Shown here in pieces: positions 21,773 through 33,167 of a stretch of DNA of 64,000 nt; position 1 is the first letter of the stretch; each line of letters opens with the position of its first letter. A program made the position numbers and the translations under genes. Source of the stretch: Gnetum montanum (Eukaryota > Streptophyta > Gnetopsida > Gnetales > Gnetaceae); assembly GCA_015680685.1 (NCBI GenBank), contig MNCI01002041.1:860547-924546 (forward strand), written 5' to 3'. Under the pieces are notes generated by a model. It was given only the letters and a program-made list of their open reading frames with translations. It did no database searches and was not told the origin of the DNA.

Positions 21773-22878
21773 CTACATTTGCTAATTTACATAGCGCTCC
21801 TTCTTATTTTGCCACTCTTTCAATTAGTCTTTGTATTTGGTAGCTTTTTAGTTCATATAATCGACCTTGGGCATAAATCCCAAGGGTCTCCCTCATTGGA
21901 TTATGAAGCCAATCTATGCTGTGGAAAAGTTACTGTTTTGAGAGAAATCATGGCTGGGGCATCTATGTAGTAGAGAATAGTATCTATCCAAGGTTGGATC
22001 CAAGGATTCATGTTTTTCTTACTTCCCTCCTTGGATTTGTTTTTTAGGTTGGACACTCTTGCATAGGTTTGGTATTTTTCATTGAAGAGCTCTAGCATTA
22101 TGGACCCACTAGTGGATGGAATCTAGTTCCAATGATCTATACCAACTTTTAGCTTCAACTATTAGTGTCTTAGGAAAGAGCCTAAGATTTTTCCACTTAC
22201 GTTCAATATTTTGCAAGGCACATGCATCATGGAAGACTTGTAAGTGATGTTGTGGATTAGAATTTTAGCCTCTTCTAAATTCAGGAATTTTTTCCATATT
22301 AAGCCATTTGATGCCTTTGGGGGTACATGAATTGCCTTCCTAATCTGTGTTAGGCCCCAAGTAGCCAACAAGGGTTCATTTGTACCATATACATCATTGT
22401 GATAATCTATATTTCTATTCATCTAATTGTGATGATATTTTCTATGCTCATCTTGATGTCTTTGATTTTACCCTTGGGTTTAATCTCTATCTTTATCTTG
22501 GCCCCATAGTAAAGCTCTATCTCTATACCCATGTTCATCTTCATTAGAACTAGACATTGAAGAAGAAAAGGAAGATGAGGAACTGGGAGAATCACCATGG
22601 CTCCTATAGTTCTCCCCATTGTCCTTTGATTTATCTTTTCTAGGTTTAGAGGAGGTCCTAGGCCTTGAGGTCCTCCTTGATCTAGGACTTATTCCATCTC
22701 CTCTAGAGTTGTTTGTACTAGTTGAATGTAGTCCTTGCATGTAGTATGAGTCAAAATGGGCATATGAAATCCCTACTTGAGGTTGTTCACTTCAATTCTC
22801 TTTAGTATAGAACCTATCATTTTTCCTATGAGTGTTTCCATCATACGATGCATTATTGGTCTTATGTGAAGAAGACAT
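21768..22878 (-). pseudogene. gag: 5' part of gag of element B1
   Basis: Start codon at 22878 (MSSSHKTNNASYD), the same start as C (54438) and close to B2 (32142). It continues with a Ser/Arg-rich block (SPRSRRTSRPRTSSKPRKDK, then a run of Ser at 22560-22600), then NEPLLATWGL and the capsid-related segment down to T's insertion at 21768. The rest is at 1738-2990. Relative to B the segment around 22320-22160 has diverged. In-frame stops are mostly TAG/TAA. Confidence 0.65.
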
Positions 22879-22977
22879 GTTTTTAACATGTGTGACTTAA
22901 TATTTTTTTGAAGATAAATTATTAACACCTTAACAATGATTATTTATGATACCACTAATCTTGATAATTAGCACCAT

Positions 22978-22995
22978 CCTTAGCAATGACACCAA
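22978..22995 (-). promoter_or_regulatory. primer binding site of B1
   Basis: Minus strand TTGGTGTCATTGCTAAGG directly inside the LTR. It matches the tRNA-Asp-type site TGGCGCCGTTGCCGGGGA apart from transitions. Confidence 0.6.
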
Positions 22996-23832
22996 TGCTG
23001 AGCAGTGGGTACCACTTATGTCCAACCATACGAATTATGAGCATTCATGTGCAACTTAATCGAATTCCATGGATGGGACTAGTTGTGCATCTAGATCATT
23101 AAGCATTGATTGCAAGACGCTATCTTCCCACTTAGACCAGTGGTAGTTTTGTCACATATGATTTAGTCTAGAATGAGGCATATGATTATTGATGTTTTTT
23201 CGGCTTTATGCTACTCCTAATGATAATAGAAAATAAATTATTTAATAGAAGATAAATGCTAAACTAGCCTATGGGTGATGAGTGTCCATTTCCATCTTGT
23301 CATATACATCTTGAACTTAAGTATCCACTACTGGAATTACTAAGTGTTATGCTACTAGGTGAACCAAGTAATGATGCTACTAGGGTTACCAAGCAAATAC
23401 ATGTTTACACTAAAAAATGGTCACACTCATTCTACCAATTCTTTAATATGCATGGAAACATAAATATTAACTAAGTACATGGAATACAAATTACATTAAA
23501 AGTAAATTTAGTCTAAGTCAAAGTGCTACAATGACTAAGAATGAATCTCAATCTTATTACCATTCATGGAATGTGTCCAGGTACATTGCTGCACATATAA
23601 GATGTCGTACAACTAACTCAGATCCACACTGCGAACACTCACTGACTGTTCTCTAAGACTACAGAATAAAACTGCAAGAGTTTGACTACTCTATTAACAA
23701 AAGAATGTCAAATACATGGTGGGAGCATGCATATTTATAGGTCAGAACATCCACTACATTGATGCATATGCATTAATGCATCATCTAATTCATTGACGGG
23801 ATCCCATCAATGTAGCCAACTAATGCTTCATA
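22996..23832 (-). repeat. 5' LTR of element B1
   Basis: Begins (+ coordinates) TGCTGAGCAGTGGG and shares with B2's LTR the phrases 'gaattccatggatgggactagttgtg', 'cccacttagaccagtggtag' and a minus-strand TATA at 23732-23739. The outer end near 23832 (...GCTTCATA) is less certain because the terminal bases have decayed. Confidence 0.65.
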
Positions 23833-25879
23833 AAAAAGGATCAAACATTACACTCTTCGGTTTTCACTTCCTACTAAATTTTATATACATTTAGAATTGT
23901 AGCAAAGCATGAGTTGATGAATAATGTCACCTTGAGTACACAAAGAGGGAACATTAGTTGGATATCTATGATAAACTACATTACATCAAAATTTATAAAT
24001 AGCATAAAGAACAAGTGTACATAAGTAACTCAAAGTGTAAAGGAAAAATCCTTAAGTATCACCAAATAAAACTTCCTCCGACATTGGTTTAAAACTATAT
24101 AAATACGAACTATGCAAATACCAAGAAAAAAAGAAAATTATGGATATAAATGTTATAAAAAACATAATCTCTTCCATTTACAAATCAAATGAATTTATTT
24201 TGAAAAAAAAAATTGTATAGTATATGACCCAATGATTACAATTTAGCCCTTCTTAGCTAGATTTTGCAATTTTACCTTAAAGTTCTTATACTTACAAATC
24301 TTATTACACTTGTAGCCATGAAGATTGATGAACCAATAGATTTACTTCTATTACTTGGTATGGTTCCTACAAGAAGCCAAATAGCAATTCATTAATTGTT
24401 GAAGAAGCCAAATAGCAATGTGTCAATCGTTCATTGGCTAAGAATCATATAATAAACATTTAGTGTAATAAACATTTTCATACTAGTCTACTAATTAAAA
24501 CTTGAAATATCAATTTAGAGGACTTTCTTTTCACTACACACAAAGAAGCTTAGGGGATGATGGAGGATAATTTAATATATTTAAGAACAATGTAAACATA
24601 GGAAAGTTAATTCTCTTTGCTTGTATTTACAATTTTCAATTAAAAGTTTTGGTTAATAAATCTTTGTTTCTAGTTTTTTCATGCACTTAACTTTAAGGTA
24701 GTAAGATAATATTTTGAAGTTATAAATTAAGATTTCTTCTCAAAATGGTTGGCAAACACAATTGCTAGGTAATTTGTTTTTCCATGCAAATGATAATGAT
24801 CCCTTTTAGTGAAAATGCATGAAAAATTGTGGATTCTTATATGTTTATAAAATTAATTCTTAACATTAAATTTGATGAGACTAAAATAATGATCAATTTC
24901 CATTAAAATCTTATTATTCAACTATTAAATGCTTCTTAGGAAAAGGAAATAGAATCATTTTATATTTTCACATTCATTAATGTTTAGCAAGGTCTGAAAA
25001 CTATCATAGGTCCAAAATTAAACCTTTTTTACTAGGCAAATATGTGTAACCACTTAACATAGGATCCCATAGTTTTATGGTATGTTTCTACATATGCAAG
25101 TAGACTTGTTGGGGGTCATGAGGGCTCATAATTATTATATTATTTGAATGATATACTCCTCTAAAACCATTGTGACTATGCATACTAATCTTGCTAGATG
25201 TGTGGTATGGTATTGGTGGTTGGCAAGATGTGAGGTGGTGGGAAAATACTAAGCACTAATAGGTATGATCTCAATTTGTGTGCCATTAAGCATTTATGAT
25301 GATGATGCTAATGTTGTTTAGCAAACCATGTTATGTGATCATGAGTTATTATTTTTTCATTGACCACATTATGATGTTGTTGTATCCACTTTTTTGGTTC
25401 ACTTTGAATTGAAACTAAGTATGGTTTCAATGTCATTCCATAAGGAGTTGAGCACAAAATCCCCCAAATACATCATCATAAGCCACATCCTTAGCTCCTA
25501 GGGGCCATCGGGAATCATCTAGGTTCATAATCCAACTTATAGTCATAATTTTCCATGATCCTTGAAAAATGATAGAACCAAAATTTTTCTAAGTGTTGGA
25601 GTTAGCACAGATCAAAATATTTCTAGTGTTAGAGGTAATGGAAAATTAAATTGGGTATCCTTCAAAATTGTAGCATAAAATGCCCCAAAAAAAGCCTTAC
25701 AAGATACATTATTGGCCTTCAAAGGCCTTTAGGGATCATTTGGGATCATATCCCAAATTCTTAGCATTAATTTTAGTAACTTTGAAAACATATTGGAAAA
25801 AGTCCAAAATTTTTCTAAGTGTTACTAACATTAATTTTGTGTTAGCATTGGTATCACCACTGCTAAGACTCCTAAATCA
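23833..25879. other. unclassified AT-rich DNA
   Basis: No recognised gene or LTR. At about 23885-24130 it resembles 35100-35390 (for example 'aataatgtcaccttgagtac', then '...ccacattacat', '...caccaataaaacttc'), so it holds a degraded copy of the same unknown 60-residue coding block. Bases 24360-24420 contain a short direct repeat 'gaagccaaatagcaat'. Bases 25560-25830 repeat 'ccaaaatttttctaagtgtt'. Nothing else stands out. Confidence 0.35.
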
Positions 25880-26285
25880 TATGAAAACTGTGTTTTGACA
25901 TGCACTAGTTGACTACACCAAGCCATGCCACTTGGTCGTACTAGTTGACCATGCAAGTTATGTTGCATAGCCATACCACTCGATAATGCTACCCAACCAT
26001 GATACTTGGCCACACAACCCAAATATACCAAGTCATGCCATCCAACTGCACCATTCGTCCATGCTAATTTATACCACTTAGCTATGCCAATTAGTCATGC
26101 TAAGTCATGCCACCTAGCTACATCACTCAGTCATGCCACCCAGCTATAGCACTTCACTATGCTAAGTCATGTCACCAAGTCATGTTGCTTAGCTATGTTG
26201 AGAAACCATGCTAAGTCACATCACTAGCAAGCCATGCCAAGTCATGTCACCTAACCACACCACTCGATCATGCTAACTAATCTTG
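25880..26285. repeat. degenerate CATGCCAC/TAGCTATG repeat field
   Basis: About 400 bp built from short variants of 'gtcatgccacctagctatgc' (for example AAGTCATGCCACCTAGCTAC, CAGTCATGCCACCCAGCTAT, AAGTCATGTCACCAAGTCAT), repeating every 20-40 bp without fixed register. There is no open frame of note. Its origin is unknown; it could be an old minisatellite or part of an LTR. Confidence 0.65.
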
Positions 26286-27113
26286 ATGACAAGTTACACT
26301 TAACTCCAAATTTAATTTTAGTATCCCTAAGTTAAATTTGAAAAATCTAGGCCTATGAATACAAGTTCAAAATACAAATTTTAGGTTAGATCTTTTGAAA
26401 TTTAAGAGCACTTGTTAGATTTCGAGAGATTAAAAGCATGAGCACTTGCCATCATCGCAACACCCATGTGCTCCTTGGCTACCTTCAATACCTTCTTCAC
26501 CTTCAATAACAGATTCCAAAGATAAATTTTTCCAACTTTCATGTCACTTTCTAGAGTTGGAATTTTTGTAGCTCTAGTGTCACTGGCAAGAACCTCTATT
26601 GAAATAGCCTTGTTTTAATCCAAAATTGATTCTAGATCATATCTACAACCTTCCCATTTATAATGTAATCCTCCAAAGGTTTAATTTCATCCTCAAAATG
26701 TAGATTTTGCTCAAGATTTGAGCTTCTTTTATCAGGTTCATTGTACTTACGTTTTATGTCTTTTGTTTATTGTTTGGTCCTCCATAAGAATCAAATACAT
26801 TGTAATTTATCAATAAAGCATCTTATCATTTGGGAAAGGATTTGGGACCATTCCCTACTATTGAAGCATTTCACTTTCATTATTTTACTCTTATTTACTT
26901 ATATTCTATACATATAATTCTATTCTAACTCTTACATTACATTCTATACTTAGTCAAAATGTTCACCATTTAACATAGCCATTTTCCAACGTAAAAATCT
27001 CATTTTTCAGGAAGGGATTTAAGACCCTTCTCTTTATATAATAATATTAATATTTCAATGTATTACATCATTTTATATAAGCTTTATACTTAATTTTTTA
27101 TTCCATCTCTTAC
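26286..27113. other. AT-rich stretch before the gap, possible LTR remnant
   Basis: No gene seen. Two similar phrases, 'gggaaaggatttgggacc' at 26834 and 'aggaagggatttaagaccc' at 27010, each followed by 'ttctatac(a/t)ta' type sequence, hint at a short duplication. LTR borders could not be found. Confidence 0.25.
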
Positions 27114-27879
27114 NNNNNNNNNNNNNNNNNNNNNNNNNNNNNNNNNNNNNNNNNNNNNNNNNNNNNNNNNNNNNNNNNNNNNNNNNNNNNNNNNNNNNNN
27201 NNNNNNNNNNNNNNNNNNNNNNNNNNNNNNNNNNNNNNNNNNNNNNNNNNNNNNNNNNNNNNNNNNNNNNNNNNNNNNNNNNNNNNNNNNNNNNNNNNNN
27301 NNNNNNNNNNNNNNNNNNNNNNNNNNNNNNNNNNNNNNNNNNNNNNNNNNNNNNNNNNNNNNNNNNNNNNNNNNNNNNNNNNNNNNNNNNNNNNNNNNNN
27401 NNNNNNNNNNNNNNNNNNNNNNNNNNNNNNNNNNNNNNNNNNNNNNNNNNNNNNNNNNNNNNNNNNNNNNNNNNNNNNNNNNNNNNNNNNNNNNNNNNNN
27501 NNNNNNNNNNNNNNNNNNNNNNNNNNNNNNNNNNNNNNNNNNNNNNNNNNNNNNNNNNNNNNNNNNNNNNNNNNNNNNNNNNNNNNNNNNNNNNNNNNNN
27601 NNNNNNNNNNNNNNNNNNNNNNNNNNNNNNNNNNNNNNNNNNNNNNNNNNNNNNNNNNNNNNNNNNNNNNNNNNNNNNNNNNNNNNNNNNNNNNNNNNNN
27701 NNNNNNNNNNNNNNNNNNNNNNNNNNNNNNNNNNNNNNNNNNNNNNNNNNNNNNNNNNNNNNNNNNNNNNNNNNNNNNNNNNNNNNNNNNNNNNNNNNNN
27801 NNNNNNNNNNNNNNNNNNNNNNNNNNNNNNNNNNNNNNNNNNNNNNNNNNNNNNNNNNNNNNNNNNNNNNNNNNNNNNN
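27114..27879. other. assembly gap
   Basis: 766 Ns. The flanks are not homologous to each other. On the right, 27880 onward is the middle of element B2; its 3' part and 3' LTR probably lie in the gap or are missing. Confidence 0.99.
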
Positions 27880-28200
27880 ATTGTGATCAATTACTATTAG
27901 CTACCATGATGTTTGAAAATATGATCGAAAAATTTCAAAGTGGACATCCCTAGCCCCCATGACTAATAAGCATAACTCCATAAGCACACAAATTTTTGAA
28001 CAATTGAAACCAAAGGTCTAATTTAGAAGATGACCAAGAAATATTAAACTTGAAGGATATTTTAACAGAAAAGTAGGAAAAAGTAAAAAAGTAATTGAAA
28101 GTGATGAGAAGTAGTTCCCAAAATTATACATAAATTTAGAGAAAATATTATTGATGTTCTAGAAGATGTGAAGATTAGTTCAAAGCCATGATCAACAAAA

Positions 28201-28256
28201 GTTACACAAGTGGCTCCTTTCCAAAGTAGGCTCCTACCATAATGCCCTTGCATAAC
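28201..28256 (-). ncRNA. conserved stem-loop, B2 copy
   Basis: Arms GTTATGCAAG and CTTGTGTAAC (minus strand) with a 36-nt loop containing AGCCTACTTTGG. Two pairs are G-U; the rest are Watson-Crick. It is the same structure as at 45687-45743, 57647-57702 and 63428-63484. Its function is unknown. Confidence 0.5.
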
Positions 28257-28759
28257 CACTTCTATAAATGTTCGTGGACACCTAAGAAGTTAAATGTAGA
28301 CCATGCCTTTATTCCAAACAACACACAACTATCGTGGTTGGGATGTTGCACTATACTCTACAAAAACAAAAAGGCTCATAATCACATGTAGTAATGAGGT
28401 GAATAATGGGATGAGAAGGGATTGTAGAGATTAGGATGTAAGGTACTTAATCATGTCCACAATGGGTTCTTATGAAAAATGTAATTAAAATGGTTAGCAT
28501 ATTTATTCATTCAAGTTCAGACCAAGTCCATACCATGAACAGTGAACTTGTATTGATGTGTTCCTTCCTGCCAATCACCATGAGCCCACAACCACCCCAA
28601 AGAATAATCATAACTCCCAAAAAGAGAAGAAAAGTGAAGAAGGAATGAAGGGCCTTCATTAGAGGAACACTTTAAGGCATGGGTAACATGTCTTTCTAAC
28701 CCCATAACTAGTGCTTGTAGCCCATTATTGTGTCTAAGGGTTGTGCTTTGAATTCCCAT

Positions 28760-28762
<3 letters not shown>

Positions 28763-28790
<28 letters not shown>
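28763..28790. repeat. (TC)14 microsatellite
   Basis: Pure dinucleotide run. At the homologous point in C (57143-57154) there is instead a run of 12 A. Confidence 0.95.
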
Positions 28791-28793
<3 letters not shown>

Positions 28794-29629
28794 TGTTTTG
28801 GATGGGAACCAAACCATGCAAAGACAGAGCTTCCTTTTCATTGCTTGATAGAGGAGTGATGATACATTCTAAGAGGAGTCATAAACCACACAAAGGAATT
28901 CAAGAAGAGAACCCAACAAGTCCTCTTAGGGTCACACCTTTTGCCATTCCCACTTGGTCATTCACTCTTTCTTCAAGGTACAATTATCATTAATGAATTT
29001 TAGTTTCATAAAATAAGAACCAAATTATTTCCATGATAAAGACCCTTTATTTAGAGAACTAGAGGGATGGATGAGGTGGTCTCACTACTTTACATAATTA
29101 CTTAGCCAATCATCTTTATAGTATAGCACAAAAACCCAACACATAACCTTGACTTTTGCATCATGACTTGGAAATATTATTAATGGAAACATGAAATACA
29201 TTCATTAAACATAGAGAATGACTCAAGAAAAGAGAAAAGTATTAGGAAATGGAAAAAATTTTAAGAATTAGAAAATTTTGGAAGAAATAGGAAAATGATA
29301 AAAAATTATAAAGCAAAAAAGGTGAAAAACACTTATTAATTCTTAAACCAAGATGGAGCATCTCCCTCACAACTAATCTTGTGGTTGCACATTTGGGAGA
29401 TGGACTACATAATCCCCTAGTTATACACCACTAGTTTTTCATCTATCATTTTTACTAATTTAATTAATCATGGGGTAGCACATCTAACATTAGTGATAGT
29501 CTTGTTTGAATTGTTCAGAGAGATATCTTCATTTAGACTTGAAGGTATTTTCATCTTTAGGGTTCTAGATGTGTTTGCTTCTTCTTCTTGATTTTCTATT
29601 TTAATTCTCGGGTCTCCATGTTTAATATT

Positions 29630-32142
29630 CTATTTTGGTGTATAATCAAAGTGTAAGATATTTGTGTCTAAGTCTTTTGTTTGATCCATTTTCTTAAGTC
29701 TAGAATTAATAAGTGGATCAATTTCCTCCTGCATCTTTGAAACAATTTTATAATTCTCATTTTCAAGCCATAGGGTGTCTTCTAGTTTAGTGGCTACTAC
29801 ATAGGATAGTTTTGGATCACACACTTATTCCTTAGCTTTGTTGTGTGTTGTGTTAATATTTTGCATTTTTGATCCACAACTACACCCTTTACTATTAGTG
29901 ATGTATGGATTTTCCTATCTCTCCACAATGATAAGTTCATCATTTATGTCTTGCGTTGGAGTGGTAATGGTTGTTGGATTTTTTGTATGATTAGGAGACA
30001 TCATTTTGGTGAGGAAGCTTGTTGCATTAGATTGGCCTTATGTTAGTTTTGATAAGTTAGTAGGTCCATGAGTGTTGTGCTTATGCATGGGAACCATCCT
30101 AAAGAAAGGATGTTTCTGAGATTGTGGTGGAGATCTATTGGCATTATCATTTTTGTATATGTTTGTAGTATAAGTGGCATTCTTTCATTGATGTTGTGGT
30201 GTTGAATCTTCTTGTCCTATTGGCCATGACATGTGATGGAAGGGAGTATGAGAATATTGAGGATATGATGGAGGATAAGAGGTGTGAGGTGGTGATCCTT
30301 CAGAAGATGTTGCAGGTCGATGATATTTGGGTGAGTGGTAGTAGCAATTTGAAGTAGAGGAAGTAAAATTAGTTGGGAAAATATGTTGTTGAACATAATA
30401 TCCATACAGGTTTGGCTGATAGTAGGGGTAGCATTGGGTTGATGATAACCTCCCCCATGATTGTGGATTTTTCGACTGCGGTTAATAGTAGTTTTGAGGC
30501 TGATAAGAAGTCCCACTAGGATAGTATGGGTGGTTTTAGGACTATCTATAATTACCTTGTAAGAAAGGTAATTTCCTAGGCATTTTCTTTTATACAAACT
30601 TGGGATTCAATGCAAAATCCCAATACTCATGTAGATATAACATGACTCGGAAATAGCCCTTTGGATGGTCATATATGTAGATGTCACATCCATCATCTTC
30701 TTTAGTGGTGGAGGCTATAGCCTCTTCTTCTACATCCATTTTCCCTTTTTTCTGATAAGTGTTCTTACCTATATATTGGTCCTTTTATCTCCTTTTTTTG
30801 TGGTCACTTGATTTATTTTGCATTACTCTCTCATCTATGATTTCTATGAAAGTTGTAACTTTCTCATTTATCCATTTTGACATCTTATCTAGCTTTGCTT
30901 CAAGCTCATTGATAGAATTTTGTATTAGTAAGGTTTGTTGTAAAATCACCTCATCAAGAGCTCCTTCCTTATCATATATATGGACCCTTTTCTTTTGAAG
31001 AGTTGGGTGCCAATTATTTTCCTCTACATTCTCTTATTTACATAGCTCTCCTTCTTCTTTTGCCACATTCTTGATTAGCTTTTGGATCTAATGGATTCCT
31101 AGTTTATATAATTGATCTTGAGCACACATCCAAAGGGTCTCTCTTGTTTGACTATGAAGCCCATCTATGATGTGGAAAAGTTGCTCTTCTTGAGAGAAAC
31201 CATGGCCTAGACATTTATTTAGTAGAGAATAGTATCTATCTAGGGTCATATCCAAGGGTTCATGTTGTTCTTGTTTCCATCCTTGGATTTGTTTCCTTAG
31301 TTTTGACTCCCTTGCATAGGTTTGGTATATCTCATTGAAGAGTTCTAGCATTATGCACCATCAATGGATTGAATTTTGTTTCAACAATCTATACCACACT
31401 TTGACTTTGTTTATTAGTATCCTAGGAAAGAGCTTAAGCTTTTGACATCCACTTTCAATGCTTTGTAAGATGCAGGTATCATGGAAAGCTTATAAATGAT
31501 GTTGTGGATTAAAATCATAGCCTCCTAAGAATTTAGGGATGTTATTCATATTAAGCCTTTTGATGCAACTTTTCTTGCGATGCCTATGGGGTATTTCAAC
31601 TACCTTTGTGATTTACATCATGCTCTTAGTGGCCAACAAGGATTCACAATCATCACACATGTCGTGGTGAAAATTTCTATTTCTATTTGTCTAATTGTGA
31701 TCATTTTGTCTATGCTCATTTTGATGTCTTTGATTTTGCCCTTGGTATCGATTTTTATTTTTATTTCAACTCCATAGTGGAGCTCTATCTCTATACCTAC
31801 TTTCATCTTCTTCAGAACTAGATGTTGAAGAAGAAGAGGAAGATGAGGAACTGGGAGAGTCACTATGGCTTCTATAGTGTTCCCCATGGTTCCTTGAGTT
31901 ATCTTTTCTAGGTTTTGAGGAGGTCCTAGGCCTTGATGCCTTCATTGATCTAGGACTTCATCTTCTCTAGGATTGTCTACCTTAGGTGAATGTAGTTCTT
32001 GAGTGTAGTTAGGGTGATCATGAATGTATGAAACCCTTGCATGAGGTTGGTCACTCCAATATTGTTTAGTATATATCTCATTAGTTTTCCAATGAATGTT
32101 CTCTTCATATGATGCATTATTACTTCCTTGTGTAAGAGACAT
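29630..32142 (-). pseudogene. gag: gag of element B2
   Basis: Start at 32142 (MSLTQGSNNASYEENIHWK). In order: Ser/Arg-rich block (31950-31820), N-P-C-W-P-L region, capsid-like segment with WKQEQHEPLDMTLDRYYSLL and QLFHIIDGLHSQTRETL (31270-31130), a helical Lys/Glu-rich part, then a knuckle region near 30680 and a Pro/Tyr-rich tail ending with KPEDTQWLEN-type sequence near 29780 and a terminal stop at 29630. The longest clean stretches are 60-126 codons; stops are mainly TAG/TAA. It covers the site that is interrupted by T in B1, so it supplies the empty-site reference (31000-31040). Confidence 0.7.
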
Positions 32143-32249
32143 TATTATTAGTTAATGATGTGTGTGATTTAATATTTTTTGAAAGATAAATTATTAATGC
32201 AGTTACTGTGATTGTGTATGATATAACTAATCTAGATAACTAGCACCAT

Positions 32250-32267
32250 CCCTAGCAACAACGTCAA
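32250..32267 (-). promoter_or_regulatory. primer binding site of B2
   Basis: Minus strand TTGACGTTGTTGCTAGGG beside the LTR end at 32268. It matches the tRNA-Asp-type site with only transitions at most differing bases. Confidence 0.6.
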
Positions 32268-33167
32268 TGATGAGTGACGAGGTACATCCTATACCCAACC
32301 ATATGAATCACCAGTGTTCACACATTATTTGATTGAATTTTGTAGATGGGACTAGTTGTGGCATCTAGATTGTTATGCCTTGATCACAGTTCACTGTCTT
32401 CCCACTTGGACTAGTGGTAGCTTTGTCATGTATGATTTAGTGCAAAGTGAGGCATATGATTCTTGATGTTGTTTTGACCTTATGCTACTCCTAATGATAA
32501 TAAAGAAATCAATTATTTACACTAATTAACAATGGAAAGTAAAGTATAAACTAGCCTATGAGTGATGAGTGTCCGTTTCCAACTCACCATACACATCCTA
32601 AACCCATGTATCCACTACTGGAATTACCAAGCACTATGCTAATGGATGAACTAAGCAATAAAGTTGCTAGGATTACCAAGCAAATACATGCTTATGCTTG
32701 AAGATAGTCACACTCATTCTGCCAATTCTTTAATATGCATGGAAATGTAAATATTAATTAAGTACATGAAACATAAATTGCATGGAAAGTAAATTTAATC
32801 TAAGTCAAAGTGTTGCAATAAATAAGAATCAATCTCAATCTTACTGTTGTTCATATAATGTGTCTAGGTACATTGCCACTCAAATAAGACATCATACAAC
32901 TAACTTAGATCCACACTACAGGCACTCACTCTCTATTCTCTAAGACTACGAAATAAAATTGCAAGTGTTCGGCTACTCTATTGAATAAAGAATGCTAATA
33001 CACAGTGGGAGCATGTGTATTTATAGACTTTATTGTGGGGTTGCATTGATGGCACCTCATAAATGTAGCAAATGCTACATTGATGTGGCCTTATCAATAA
33101 GGCAACACCACGTCAATGGGGCTACGTCAAAGGGAACTTGTTGACGCGACACTTTGACCCTTCATCA
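32268..33167 (-). repeat. 5' LTR of element B2
   Basis: 900 bp, from TGATGAGTGACG to CCTTCATCA in + coordinates. The minus-strand TATA is at 33018-33025. It shares long stretches with B1's LTR (for example 'ggaattaccaagcactatgcta'). Confidence 0.75.

Larger units (their letters stand above)
27880..29629 (-). other. conserved non-coding middle region of B2
   Basis: On the minus strand this follows gag and matches the same region of C (56598-57975), B (43717-45900) and, in part, B3 (63400-63980). It contains the conserved GTTACCCATGCCTTAAAG phrase (28675-28695), the stem-loop at 28201-28256 and a (TC)n run at 28763-28790. No conserved open frame crosses all copies, so conservation is at the nucleotide level. 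Confidence 0.55.

Noticed and set aside
27090-27890. Long open frame on the minus strand
   Set aside because: It runs through the N gap and has no real sequence.
28730-28993. + strand frame with a Ser-Leu run
   Set aside because: Created by the (TC)n microsatellite; antisense to the conserved non-coding region of B2.
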